Below, one piece after another: positions 32,999 through 42,182 of a stretch of 49,560 nucleotides of DNA (its first letter is position 1; the number at the start of each line of letters is the position of its first letter). The notes under the pieces were generated by a model that worked only from the letters and a program-made list of their open reading frames with translations, made no database searches and was not told the origin of the DNA. The translations under genes were made by a program, and so were the position numbers. The DNA comes from Pedobacter sp. Lineage in GTDB: Bacteria > Bacteroidota > Bacteroidia > Sphingobacteriales > Sphingobacteriaceae. Location: positions 1 through 49,560 of the forward strand of contig JACMPF010000139.1 in the NCBI GenBank assembly GCA_014377665.1, written 5' to 3'.

Positions 32999-34405
32999 AT
33001 GCTTAAAAGATCTATCACCATTATATTAATCCTTGTAGCAGGCATAAGCCATGCACAATCTCCAACACAGAAACTTGAACAAGCTTATAACAATCTTTTG
33101 GCAGACGTTCAAACAAAGTATGCTACCCTTTCGCTATGCATATTGGATGCAAACTCAGGAAAAATCTTATATGCAAGAAATGAGAACCTAGGTGTTTCCA
33201 CAGCCTCGACATTAAAAACAATAATCTCTGCAACAGCGTTCGGGGTATTGGGTAAGGATTTTAGATATCAAACTACGCTGGGCTACAATGGCACCATAAG
33301 TACAGATGGAACACTCAGTGGCAATCTGATTATAATTGGAGGTGGTGACCCTACACTAGGCTCTTGGAGATACCCTAGCACCAAAGAGGTAACAATTCTA
33401 AATTCCTGGGTTCAAGCGATCAAAGGTGCAGGAATTAAGAAGATTGAAGGTAGCGTAATTGGAGATGAAAGCGTTTGGGGCTCACAAACGACCCCTGATG
33501 GCTGGGTATGGCAAGATGTAGGGAATTACTACGGGTCCGGAGCTTCAGGCTTAACCTGGAGAGAGAATCAATTTGACCTGCATCTACATGCTAATGGATC
33601 AGATAATTCAGTATCAGTAATAAAAGCAGTACCTGCGATGCCTTACCTAAAGATTGTTAATGAGCTAAAGGCGGGTACCGAAGGAACAGGCGACAATGTA
33701 TACGCCTATTTACCTGCTTTAAGTAACATCGCGTATTTGAGAGGAACTTGGGGATTGGGAACTCCAAAGTCGGGTATCTCTGCTGCCCTACCGGATCCGG
33801 CTTTTGACGCCGCTTTTCGCTTGCAGGATACACTTCAGCGAATTGGAATAAAGGTTTCCGCAGAACCCACAACAAGCAGAATTCTAGTTGCCGACAAAAA
33901 ACAGGTACCTGTAATCTCACAAAAGTTAACAACGATATCTTCTCCTTCATTAAGCGAAATCATCTATTGGTTCAATAAAAAAAGCGTAAACCTCTATGGC
34001 GAGCATCTGATCAAGACTATTGCCTGGAAAAGCGGCAAAACACCTACAACGAAAAACGGTGCCACAGCAGTGATCAACTATTGGGGGCAAAAAGGAATTG
34101 ATAAAAACGCCTTAAATATATTGGACGGCAGTGGGCTTTCGCCAGGAACAAGAGTGACCACCTATGCAATGGCGAATGTCCTATTTCAGGCGCAAAAAGA
34201 AGACTGGTTTGTCGATTACTACAAGTCGTTCCCTGAAAATAATGGGATGAAATTGAAGAGCGGAACCATTAATGACGTATCTGCGTTCGCGGGTTACTAC
34301 ACTGCTGGCAGTGGCAATAAATACGTTATTGTCATTAATATCAATAACTATTCTGGGTCTGGAATAAATAAAAAGTTGTTTCGCGTTTTAGATGCCCTAA
34401 AATAA
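32999..34405 (+). CDS. dacB: D-alanyl-D-alanine carboxypeptidase/endopeptidase (PBP4 type)
   Basis: A 468-residue class-C low-molecular-mass penicillin-binding protein with a signal peptide ending SHAQ. The three active-site motifs are present: S70-T-L-K73 (SxxK), KKSVNLYGEH (SxN) and LKSGTIND (KSG in place of KTG). The long insert between the first two motifs is typical of PBP4. It trims the terminal D-Ala and cuts DD-crosslinks in periplasmic peptidoglycan. It is followed 20 bases later by a GH20 hexosaminidase, suggesting a wall-turnover operon. The start abuts a terminator, so its promoter is unclear. Confidence 0.93.
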   Translation: MLKRSITIILILVAGISHAQSPTQKLEQAYNNLLADVQTKYATLSLCILDANSGKILYARNENLGVSTASTLKTIISATAFGVLGKDFRYQTTLGYNGTISTDGTLSGNLIIIGGGDPTLGSWRYPSTKEVTILNSWVQAIKGAGIKKIEGSVIGDESVWGSQTTPDGWVWQDVGNYYGSGASGLTWRENQFDLHLHANGSDNSVSVIKAVPAMPYLKIVNELKAGTEGTGDNVYAYLPALSNIAYLRGTWGLGTPKSGISAALPDPAFDAAFRLQDTLQRIGIKVSAEPTTSRILVADKKQVPVISQKLTTISSPSLSEIIYWFNKKSVNLYGEHLIKTIAWKSGKTPTTKNGATAVINYWGQKGIDKNALNILDGSGLSPGTRVTTYAMANVLFQAQKEDWFVDYYKSFPENNGMKLKSGTINDVSAFAGYYTAGSGNKYVIVININNYSGSGINKKLFRVLDALK

Positions 34406-34425
34406 TTTGGTAAATTGCGTAGCTT

Positions 34426-36387
34426 ATGAGAAGATCATCCTTATTACTACTCCTGTTCATATTAACGATTCCAGCTTATAGTCAGACATTAGTTTCTGAT
34501 AATTCCAATGCAGAAATGGTTGGAAAATTCGACCATACTGCAGAAATAGCTATAATTCCTGAACCAGTCTCGCTTGTAAAAACGGAGGGACACTTTGTAC
34601 TCCCTGCCAATGTTGTAATCCACTCAGCGGCAATACCTGAACTTAAACAGGTCGTTTCTTTTTTGCAGGAAAGACTTTCTATACCTACTGGTAGCTTTGT
34701 TTCCAATATCTCTGATATTAAAGGCCCGGCTACAATCAAATTAATCCTTAATGACAAGGTTAATGCAGCAATAGGTAATGAAGGGTATACACTCATCATA
34801 ACGCCCTCTTTGATCACTATAAAAGCAAATAAAGCAGCGGGCTTATTTTATGGTGCTCAGAGCCTGATTCAACTTTTCCCAAAAGAGATCGAAGCAAAGG
34901 AACTGGTAGAAAACGTGGAATGGGCAGCCCCTTGTGTTGAAGTAACCGACTACCCAAGGGTGGGCTGGAGAGGCTTAATGTTCGATTGCGCGCGTCACTT
35001 TTTCACTAAATCCGAGGTGAAACAATATATCAATGCGATGGTGAGGTACAAATACAATTTACTTCATTGGCATTTAACCGATGATGAAGGTTGGAGAATC
35101 GAAATAAAGGGGATGCCAAAATTGACGGAAGTTGGCGCATGGAATGTAAAGAAGGTAGGCGAATTCGGCATCTTCTCAACTCCGGATGCTGATGAACCGC
35201 GCACCTACGGTGGATTTTATACCCAGGAAGATATCAAAGAAATCGTTCAATACGCTAAAGACCGTTTTGTAGACATACTTCCCGAAGTTGACGTCCCAGG
35301 CCACAGTCTGGCAATCATAGCTTCTTACCCTGAATTATCCTGCACTGAGGGAGCTGAAAACTATCGGGTGAGATCTGGTGAGCGTATCATGGACTGGTCG
35401 AAAGGAGCCCCTCCTATTGCACTAATCGACAACACACTCTGCCCGGCAAATGAAAGAGTATACGGTTTTTTAGATACGGTAATCACTCAGGTCGCTCAAC
35501 TGTTCCCATTTGAATACATACACATGGGAGGAGATGAGGCACCGATAAACTTTTGGCAAAAAAGTGATGCGATCAAAGCATTGATGAAAAGTGAAAACCT
35601 TAAAGACATGCATCAGGTTCAGGGTTATTTTGAAAAACGTGTTCAAAAGATAGTAGAGTCGAAAGGTAAAAAGTTCATGGGCTGGGATGAGATCCTAAAT
35701 GGAGACATGCCTCCAAGTGCTGCGGTGATGAGCTGGAGAGGCGTAAAAAATGGAGTCGATGCCAGTAAGAAAAAACATGAGGTGGTGATGAGCCCATCAA
35801 CTTATGCCTACCTGGATTACATGCAGGCAGATCCAATTACTGAACCGAAAGTCTACGCTTCGCTGAGGCTAAGCAAATCCTATGAATTTGACCCTATACC
35901 CTATGGCTCGGACGCTAAATATATCAAGGGTGGTCAGGCCAATCTTTGGACAGAGCAGGTATATAACATCAGACAGGCAGAATATATGACCTGGCCAAGA
36001 GGCTTTGCAATCTCAGAATCTTTATGGTCTCCCCTAGAGAAAAAGAACTGGAAGACGTTTTTCCCTAAAGTTGAACAGCATTTCAAAAGACTGGATATAG
36101 CAGAAACCAAGTATGCTCCGAGTGTTTACGATCCAATATTTAGTGCTAGCAGATCAGCTGATAAGCAATTAATGATTGAGCTGTCTTCAGAGGTTGAAGG
36201 GTTAGATATTTATTACAGTTTCGACAACTCATTCCCTGATCGCTTTTATCCAAAATATACCGAGAAGCTAACGCCCCCGAAAGACGCAATTATGCTTAAA
36301 GTCATTACCTATAAAGGAAAAGATCCGGTTGGCAGAATAATGAACATGCCGATCGAAGAATTGAACAGACGCGCAGGAAGACGGTAA
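34426..36387 (+). CDS. GH20 beta-N-acetylhexosaminidase
   Basis: A 653-residue secreted enzyme (signal peptide ending AYSQ). An N-terminal GH20b-type domain (about 35-175) precedes the catalytic barrel, marked by HWHLTDDEGWRIEIKG and the acid pair D370-E371 in HMGGDEAP. WSPLEKKNW and the C-terminal beta-sandwich follow (about 570-650, a chitobiase-C-like region). The family uses substrate-assisted catalysis to remove terminal GlcNAc or GalNAc from glycans, chitin or peptidoglycan fragments. Its place after dacB suggests wall recycling, but host or fungal glycan use is also possible. Confidence 0.92.
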   Translation: MRRSSLLLLLFILTIPAYSQTLVSDNSNAEMVGKFDHTAEIAIIPEPVSLVKTEGHFVLPANVVIHSAAIPELKQVVSFLQERLSIPTGSFVSNISDIKGPATIKLILNDKVNAAIGNEGYTLIITPSLITIKANKAAGLFYGAQSLIQLFPKEIEAKELVENVEWAAPCVEVTDYPRVGWRGLMFDCARHFFTKSEVKQYINAMVRYKYNLLHWHLTDDEGWRIEIKGMPKLTEVGAWNVKKVGEFGIFSTPDADEPRTYGGFYTQEDIKEIVQYAKDRFVDILPEVDVPGHSLAIIASYPELSCTEGAENYRVRSGERIMDWSKGAPPIALIDNTLCPANERVYGFLDTVITQVAQLFPFEYIHMGGDEAPINFWQKSDAIKALMKSENLKDMHQVQGYFEKRVQKIVESKGKKFMGWDEILNGDMPPSAAVMSWRGVKNGVDASKKKHEVVMSPSTYAYLDYMQADPITEPKVYASLRLSKSYEFDPIPYGSDAKYIKGGQANLWTEQVYNIRQAEYMTWPRGFAISESLWSPLEKKNWKTFFPKVEQHFKRLDIAETKYAPSVYDPIFSASRSADKQLMIELSSEVEGLDIYYSFDNSFPDRFYPKYTEKLTPPKDAIMLKVITYKGKDPVGRIMNMPIEELNRRAGRR

Positions 36388-36388
36388 C

Positions 36389-37198
36389 GTGAGGTACTTT
36401 TTCCACATCGGCTATAATGGACTGCAATACAACGGCTGGCAAAAACAACCTGGGGTGCTTAATGTGCAGGGTGTAATTGAAAAGACCCTAAGCAGCATTC
36501 TTAAAACACAGTTATTTATCAATGGATGTGGCCGCACTGATGCACACGTACATGCAAGCCAATTCTTCTTTCACGTGGATATTGAAAGGGAGTGGGACTT
36601 TGATTTGCTGTTTCGAATCAACAAAGCGCTACCGGTCAATATTGCCGTATTTGATATTATCCCTATGGAAGGACAGCCTCATGCGCGATTCGATGCGGTT
36701 TTTAGATCCTATAACTATTTCCTCCACACCTATAAGGATCCCTTTCTTAATGGACTAAGCTCTTTCTATTTACTAGACCATTTGGATTTCGATAAGATGA
36801 AATTGGCTGCGTCTGTGTTACCTAAGTATAAAGATTTTAAGCCCTTTTGCACTAGTCCGGATAAATATGAGCATACCATATGCAATGTGATGGAAGCTAA
36901 GCTTAGTGTCGATAAAAAAGGCGACAGACTAAGATTTCAAATCTCCTCTAACCGCTTTTTAGGTAAGATGATCAGAATCATCATGGGCCAACTGCTTAAG
37001 ATAGGTAGCGGCACGCTATCGCTGGATGAATTTGAAAGCTACTTGATCCTGCTTAAAACCCCTGCCCTCATCACTCCTGCTCATCCACAGGGGCTTTATC
37101 TTTCCAAAGTCACCTATCCATATTTGAACTTACCGCCAAGAACGGAATTTTCATCTATACTACAAAAGCAGGCTGATGAAACCTGGAAAAACCTATAA
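36389..37198 (+). CDS. truA: tRNA pseudouridine(38-40) synthase TruA
   Basis: TruA isomerises uridines 38-40 in the anticodon arm. The 269-residue protein has the catalytic aspartate D51 in CGRTDAHVHA and the conserved FRSYNYFL and RFLGKMIRIIMGQLL segments. The start codon is GTG at 36389, just after the GH20 stop, and gives the standard MRYFFHIGYNG opening. No ATG is available nearby. It is cytoplasmic, so its link with the flanking exported enzymes is probably only transcriptional. Confidence 0.94.
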   Translation: MRYFFHIGYNGLQYNGWQKQPGVLNVQGVIEKTLSSILKTQLFINGCGRTDAHVHASQFFFHVDIEREWDFDLLFRINKALPVNIAVFDIIPMEGQPHARFDAVFRSYNYFLHTYKDPFLNGLSSFYLLDHLDFDKMKLAASVLPKYKDFKPFCTSPDKYEHTICNVMEAKLSVDKKGDRLRFQISSNRFLGKMIRIIMGQLLKIGSGTLSLDEFESYLILLKTPALITPAHPQGLYLSKVTYPYLNLPPRTEFSSILQKQADETWKNL

Positions 37199-37200
37199 CC

Positions 37201-38907
37201 ATGAAAAAACTGCTAACACTTCTCCTGTTGCTAGGTGCATCAACTGCATTTTCCCAAGATCCAACAACGCGTTACTTCAACCTGACCAGAAAGGTATTCA
37301 ATAAGTCCAACGCTTACCAAACTACCGCATTCGTAGAGCAGAGGTGGCGACTTCCAGGAAATAAGGGCTTCAATGAAAGTATTTACCATGTCGAGGAAAT
37401 TCTTAAGAAAGCGGGATTTGTACTGCAAAAAAAAAATGAAAAGGAAGGGGCACTAACCTACAGATTAGAAAAGCGCCCAATGAAAAAGAATGCCTGGGAT
37501 CCAATTGATGCTAGTCTGACGATAGTGGGGCAAACAAAGCCTTTCCTGGCGTTCCAAACCAATAGAAATATGCTCACGATTGGTTCCTCCTCTACTCCTC
37601 CGGAAGGCCAGACAGCTCAAGTTATATATCTGGATGCTTTGGCAGTTAGTAAAGCGAGTGACCAAGACCTAAAAGGAAAAATCATATTCTCAGAAACAAG
37701 TTCGGCGAGGCTATTTAATGTAGCGATTTCTGCTGGAGCAATCGGCGTTCTGGGATATTCGATGCCGGCTTACACGCAGCCGGAAAAAAATCCAACCTCT
37801 ATTCAGTTTTCAGGTATCAATAATCCTGACGACAAAGGCTGGGCTATTAATTTATCCTACCAAGCCAAACAAACCCTAAAAGAAGCGCTGTTAAAAGGGC
37901 CTGTAAAATTGAGAGTAAATGTCCAGGCTAACTCTTACGCTTCTGAAGAATTGACCATAGTGGCCAACGTAAAAGGATCAGTTGCTCCCGATCAACGCTT
38001 TGTATTTAGTGCTCATGTGCAAGAGCCAGGAGCGAATGATAATGCCACAGGTGTGGGTACGCTTGCCGAAATGGCCAGAGTGACAGCAATGCTCCTGAAA
38101 GACAATAAATTGAAGCCAAAGCGCACAATTACTTTTCTTTGGGGAGACGAAATTGTTTCCACTCAGCGCTACATCAAAGAGGATCAGGAGAGAGCAAAAG
38201 GAATCATTTGGGGCATGAGTTTGGATATGGTGGGCGAGGATACGCAAAAAACAGGCGGGAGTTTCCTGATTGAGAAAATGCCTGATCCTTCGGCTATCTG
38301 GACAAGAGGAGCAGACAAGCACAGTGAATGGGGCGCTGGCGATACAAAAGAAATAGACCTATTTCCTCATTACTATAACGACTTCATCGTGAAAATTTGC
38401 AATGAGCAGGGTAAACATGCAAAGTGGACTGTAAACTACAATCCATTTGAGGGAGGTAGCGACCATACCCCTTTTATTCAAAACAAGATTCCAGGAGTAT
38501 TGATGTGGCATTTTACTGATAAGTTTTACCATACCGACAACGACAGACTAGATAAAGTTTCGGCAACGACCATGCAAAATGTTGGAATCAGCGCCTTAAC
38601 TGCAGCTTATACCTTAGTTAACGCAGATGAAAATACAGCCCTTTTTACTATCAACGAAGTCCGGGATGCGGCCTTAAAGCGCCTAAAGATTGAGTTTAAT
38701 TTAAGTAAGGATGCTGTTGCTTCTGGAAAAATACTCAGCGAAGAAAAGCACATTTTGGAAACTTGGGGCATCTACTATATTGCCGCAGTGTCAACTATAC
38801 AAAACTTACCAGTTACATCAGAAACAACTAAAGTTGAATCCGCAATAAAAGCGGCAGTAAATCTGATCGAGACTGAAACACGAAAGTATTTAGAATATCT
38901 GAAATAG
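37201..38907 (+). CDS. Secreted M28 family metallopeptidase
   Basis: A 568-residue exported peptidase (signal peptide ending AFSQ). A PA-like domain lies around 110-230. The M28 catalytic core has its zinc ligands in SAHVQEPGANDNATG, LWGDEIVST, SLDMVGEDT and GGSDHTPF. Members are aminopeptidases or carboxypeptidases in the periplasm. It starts two bases after truA, so it is the last gene of the dacB operon. Its 3' end overlaps the convergent aroK by 18 bases, and no terminator is visible. Confidence 0.9.
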   Translation: MKKLLTLLLLLGASTAFSQDPTTRYFNLTRKVFNKSNAYQTTAFVEQRWRLPGNKGFNESIYHVEEILKKAGFVLQKKNEKEGALTYRLEKRPMKKNAWDPIDASLTIVGQTKPFLAFQTNRNMLTIGSSSTPPEGQTAQVIYLDALAVSKASDQDLKGKIIFSETSSARLFNVAISAGAIGVLGYSMPAYTQPEKNPTSIQFSGINNPDDKGWAINLSYQAKQTLKEALLKGPVKLRVNVQANSYASEELTIVANVKGSVAPDQRFVFSAHVQEPGANDNATGVGTLAEMARVTAMLLKDNKLKPKRTITFLWGDEIVSTQRYIKEDQERAKGIIWGMSLDMVGEDTQKTGGSFLIEKMPDPSAIWTRGADKHSEWGAGDTKEIDLFPHYYNDFIVKICNEQGKHAKWTVNYNPFEGGSDHTPFIQNKIPGVLMWHFTDKFYHTDNDRLDKVSATTMQNVGISALTAAYTLVNADENTALFTINEVRDAALKRLKIEFNLSKDAVASGKILSEEKHILETWGIYYIAAVSTIQNLPVTSETTKVESAIKAAVNLIETETRKYLEYLK

Positions 38908-39396
38908 TTCATTTCTAACCTGTTCTGGGGTGATATTAATGCCATTCACCGTTAGAAAACTACGCTCATAATAAGGATGCCTTTCTTCAAGCTTTTCTTT
39001 AATAAAAGCAACGAGTTGCTGTTCATCCATACTAGCAATTAGTGGGCGTTTATGCTTTCCGTGTTCCAGGCGTTTCGCAAGGGCGAGCGGTGACAAGTCC
39101 ACATAAATTGTGATTCCACTCCTATTCATAAACTCCATGTTATCAAAAAAGCATGGCGTTCCGCCTCCTGTAGAGACAATGCAGTTAGTTGGGTAATCAA
39201 GCGTATTCAAAGTGCCCTTCTCCAGTATCCTGAAAGCCTCCTCACCATTTACCGAGAAGTAATTGCTTACAGACACACCCGCTGCTTTCTCCAGTTCATA
39301 ATCAAGGTCCATAAAACTATAGCTCATCTTTTGAGCAAGTTTTTTGCCTAAAGTAGTCTTGCCGCAGCCCATAAAACCGATTAAAAATATTCTCAT
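38890..39396 (-). CDS. aroK: Shikimate kinase
   Basis: AroK phosphorylates shikimate at the 3-hydroxyl, a step in aromatic amino-acid synthesis. At 168 residues it is the usual size. Walker A GFMGCGKTT (7-15), the shikimate-binding DLDYELEK, the STGGGTPCF glycine loop and the KRPL lid segment are all visible. It is the final gene of a four-gene minus-strand operon and begins two bases after the ABC permease. Its tail overlaps the end of the convergent M28 gene. Confidence 0.95.
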   Translation of the reverse strand: MRIFLIGFMGCGKTTLGKKLAQKMSYSFMDLDYELEKAAGVSVSNYFSVNGEEAFRILEKGTLNTLDYPTNCIVSTGGGTPCFFDNMEFMNRSGITIYVDLSPLALAKRLEHGKHKRPLIASMDEQQLVAFIKEKLEERHPYYERSFLTVNGINITPEQVRNELFQIF

Positions 39397-39398
39397 AA

Positions 39399-40454
39399 CT
39401 ACGCTAATTTAACTCTCGGATCAACAAAGGCATATAAAATATCTACTAAAATATTAATTACTACAAATACCAGCGCAATGAACAGAATGGATCCCATGAT
39501 AACTGGAAAGTCAGACATTTCCAAAGCGGTAACAGCTGTTCTTCCTAGACCGTTGTAGCCAAAGATATATTCCACAAAGAAAGATCCGGCTAATAAGGAG
39601 GCGAACCAACCAGAGATCGCAGTGATTACGGGGTTCATCGCATTTCTTAAGGCATGCTTGTAAATGATGGAATTGCGGCTCAGCCCTTTCGCTCTCGCTG
39701 TTCTGATATAATCTTGAGCCAACACGTCAAGCATCACGCTACGCGTCAGCTGAACAATAATGGCCAGAGGTCTTAAGCCTAATGTTACCATAGGTAACCA
39801 TAGGTTTTTCCAGGTCATAATTTCTCCTTTGAAAGGATCATAACTGTAAAGACTTCCAGACATACTTAAGCCGGTATAATCGCTCAGTACGAATCCAAAA
39901 AGCCAGGCAATTATAATCCCGGCAAAGAATGAAGGTGCCGAAATTCCAAGAATTGCAAAGGCATTTGCTGCTTTGTCTATCCAGGTGTCCCTATTTACCG
40001 CAGAAACTACTCCAAGAAATACACCGATCAGCGTCGCAAAAATCATCGCAGTTAAGGCGAGGATAAAGGTATTTGGAACTGTTTCTCTCAAGATAGAAGT
40101 CACATCTCTTTTGGTTTGATAAGATCTGCGTAAATAGGGCAACTTTAGTGCAATGACATCACTGCCAAAAGAAAACAATTTTAGATAATGATATTTATCC
40201 CGCGAATCTGCATTATTATCATGTATTCCGATTGGGGAAAGGTCGTTCAAATATAGAAAAAACTGTACGGGCCTTGAACGATCTAAGCCAAACTCCTTCC
40301 TAACTGCCTCCAGAGATTGTACGTCAGACCGTTGCCCCAGTGTCATTCTTGCTGGATCTCCCGGCAAAACGTTGAATAGTAGAAAAACCACAACTATCAC
40401 CCCTGCCATCACAGCGAATCCATATAAGAATTTCTTCAGGGCATAGTGAAGCAT
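39399..40454 (-). CDS. Orphan ABC transporter permease (DppB/OppB type)
   Basis: A 351-residue binding-protein-dependent permease with six predicted helices. The DppB-like start (VVVFLLFNVLPGDPARMTLG), the cytoplasmic coupling loop RTARAKGLSRNSIIYKHALRNAMNP and the C-terminal helices fit peptide/nickel transporters. A soluble insertion of about 90 residues (roughly 40-130) after the first helix is seen in Bacteroidota versions. No partner permease, ATPase or binding protein is nearby, so it must pair with subunits encoded elsewhere. It sits 2 bases from each neighbour. Confidence 0.9.
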   Translation of the reverse strand: MLHYALKKFLYGFAVMAGVIVVVFLLFNVLPGDPARMTLGQRSDVQSLEAVRKEFGLDRSRPVQFFLYLNDLSPIGIHDNNADSRDKYHYLKLFSFGSDVIALKLPYLRRSYQTKRDVTSILRETVPNTFILALTAMIFATLIGVFLGVVSAVNRDTWIDKAANAFAILGISAPSFFAGIIIAWLFGFVLSDYTGLSMSGSLYSYDPFKGEIMTWKNLWLPMVTLGLRPLAIIVQLTRSVMLDVLAQDYIRTARAKGLSRNSIIYKHALRNAMNPVITAISGWFASLLAGSFFVEYIFGYNGLGRTAVTALEMSDFPVIMGSILFIALVFVVINILVDILYAFVDPRVKLA

Positions 40455-40456
40455 CG

Positions 40457-41608
40457 CTATTTTGAGAAATAGGTTTTATAAAGTTCGTCGAACGAAGGCA
40501 CAAGATTATAGTGCCATTTGCCAATGATCTCCCCGTTTTTAAGTAATAATACTCCAGGGTTTGCACGAACCATACTTTTCAATGGAACTGCATCAGCATA
40601 GAAAACTTCCATGAACAACTTCATTCTTTTGCTGAAGGCATCCGCATCCTGGGCAGAATTCGCTGTAAGCATAACGGTTCTTATATTAAATTGTTCGGTT
40701 GCATTTAAAGCCAAAGCATTAAGTTCGGAGATGCCCCTTTCATCTGTATCATTTAAATTCCATGCAACAATAACAAAGTTGTAATACGGATTTTCAGTAA
40801 TTTCTTTAGTATAATCCGTTCCTCCGGCATCTGTAATTTTCAAGTCACGAATTTTCGGCTGGTAACCTGCTTTTATAAGCTTGCTCTCAGGGTCACCGAT
40901 GATTTCCCAATTGTCGTCTTTCCAAATATCCGTTTTCAGGTAGTCCTGATCGCTTAACACCTTCTTCTCACCAGTTTTCTTATTGGTCATGTTGTACATG
41001 ATCTGGTATTCATCCGGAATCGCGCCCATGGGGATGCTCATCATCTGAGGGATATTTGCACCTACTTTATAAGGTAAAAAATCAAGAATAGGAAGTGAAT
41101 TGTAGGTAAACTGTGTAAATAGCAGCGAGAACGCAAATACGGCAGCAAACAAGCTGCTTTGCCAACCCGGATGCGTGGTAACCGGGTTTATCTCTTCCTT
41201 AAATTTAAATAGATAAACGATCATAACCAACAATACTAGGTCTTTTGAGAAGGATTGCCATGGCGTTAAAGGGATCGCATCGCCAAAACATCCGCAGGAC
41301 GTAACTACTTTGAAGAACGCAGATACAAACGTCAAGAAAGTAAAGAAGATAATAACTCCAAGTAGTCCCGCCGTAACTTGCTTACGCCAAAAACCAAACA
41401 ACAGCAATGCACCTAATACAATTTCCAGAATGCAGAGTAACATCGCAATACCTGTAGCATACCCTATAAAAAATGTCATGTGGAATACTTCAAAGTATTC
41501 CTCAAGCTTATAGCCAAAACCAGTGGGATCATTGGCTTTGATCAATCCGGAAAAGATGAACAATATGCCGACAAATATTCTAAAGAAATTTAAGAGTGAT
41601 ATTTTCAT
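40457..41608 (-). CDS. BT_3928 family protein: DoxX-like membrane plus thioredoxin-like domain
   Basis: A 383-residue inner-membrane protein. The N-terminal half has four to five helices of the DoxX/MauE type (LLNFFRIFVGILFIFSGLIK and a conserved CGCFGDAIPL). The C-terminal half (about 225-383) is a thioredoxin-like fold recognised by YNFVIVAWNLNDTDERG and NPGVLLLKNGEIIGKW. It has no CxxC motif, so it is unlikely to be a simple disulfide reductase. The fusion is a known Bacteroidota family without an assigned reaction. It lies 4 bases after DUF1599 in an operon with the permease and aroK. Confidence 0.88.
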   Translation of the reverse strand: MKISLLNFFRIFVGILFIFSGLIKANDPTGFGYKLEEYFEVFHMTFFIGYATGIAMLLCILEIVLGALLLFGFWRKQVTAGLLGVIIFFTFLTFVSAFFKVVTSCGCFGDAIPLTPWQSFSKDLVLLVMIVYLFKFKEEINPVTTHPGWQSSLFAAVFAFSLLFTQFTYNSLPILDFLPYKVGANIPQMMSIPMGAIPDEYQIMYNMTNKKTGEKKVLSDQDYLKTDIWKDDNWEIIGDPESKLIKAGYQPKIRDLKITDAGGTDYTKEITENPYYNFVIVAWNLNDTDERGISELNALALNATEQFNIRTVMLTANSAQDADAFSKRMKLFMEVFYADAVPLKSMVRANPGVLLLKNGEIIGKWHYNLVPSFDELYKTYFSK

Positions 41609-41612
41609 AGTT

Positions 41613-42155
41613 CTATTTTACGCCCAGTTTAATCAATGCAAATACGGCATAATTAAGCATGTCCTGATAATTAGCGCTAACCCCTTCTGACGCCAGCGTA
41701 TGACCAAGGTGATCCTCAATCTGTTTTACCCTCAAGACCTTCATCAAAATGAGATCGGTTAAGGAACTTATTCTCATGTCTCTCCAGGCCTCTCCGTAAT
41801 CGTGGTTCTTGGCGAACATTAATTCTTTTGTTTCAAACACCTTTTTATCGAATAACATTTCCACCCGGTGAACTTCAAGTTCATTGGATTCTGAGGCATC
41901 AAGATCCAGTTGAACCATTGCGATCACGCAGTAGTTGATTATGCCAATATATTCCGAAGTAATGTCTTCTCCAACCTTTGAAACTTTCTTCACTTCCAGC
42001 GTACGAATTCGTTGTGCCTTTATAAAGATCTGATCAGTAATAGAAGCGGGTCTGAGGATGCGCCAGGCAGTACCATAATCACTCGTCTTTTTTACAAAAA
42101 GCGATTTGCAAACCGCTATAACTGAATCGTATTCTTGTGAAGTATTTGTTGCCAA
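41613..42155 (-). CDS. DUF1599 protein with two repeated domains
   Basis: A 180-residue cytoplasmic protein of DUF1599. The same unit occurs twice: KKTSDYGTAWRILRPASITD (about 22-41) and KNHDYGEAWRDMRISSLTD (about 116-134), each followed by a K-x-x-R helix. The function is not established. The start is TTG at 42155: an in-frame TAG lies three codons upstream and no ATG precedes the first repeat. It diverges from folP with only 27 bases between them and is the first gene of the operon to aroK. Confidence 0.85.
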   Translation of the reverse strand: MATNTSQEYDSVIAVCKSLFVKKTSDYGTAWRILRPASITDQIFIKAQRIRTLEVKKVSKVGEDITSEYIGIINYCVIAMVQLDLDASESNELEVHRVEMLFDKKVFETKELMFAKNHDYGEAWRDMRISSLTDLILMKVLRVKQIEDHLGHTLASEGVSANYQDMLNYAVFALIKLGVK

Positions 42156-42162
42156 TTTTATC

Positions 42163-42170
42163 TAAGTTTG
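42163..42170 (+). promoter_or_regulatory. Bacteroidota -7 element for folP
   Basis: TAAGTTTG matches TAnnTTTG exactly and ends 12 bases before the folP ATG (42183). The nearest TTG motifs sit at 14 or 25 bases rather than the ideal 19-21. It overlaps the upstream region of the divergent DUF1599 gene. Confidence 0.55.
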
Positions 42171-42182
42171 CAGCATTAAACA

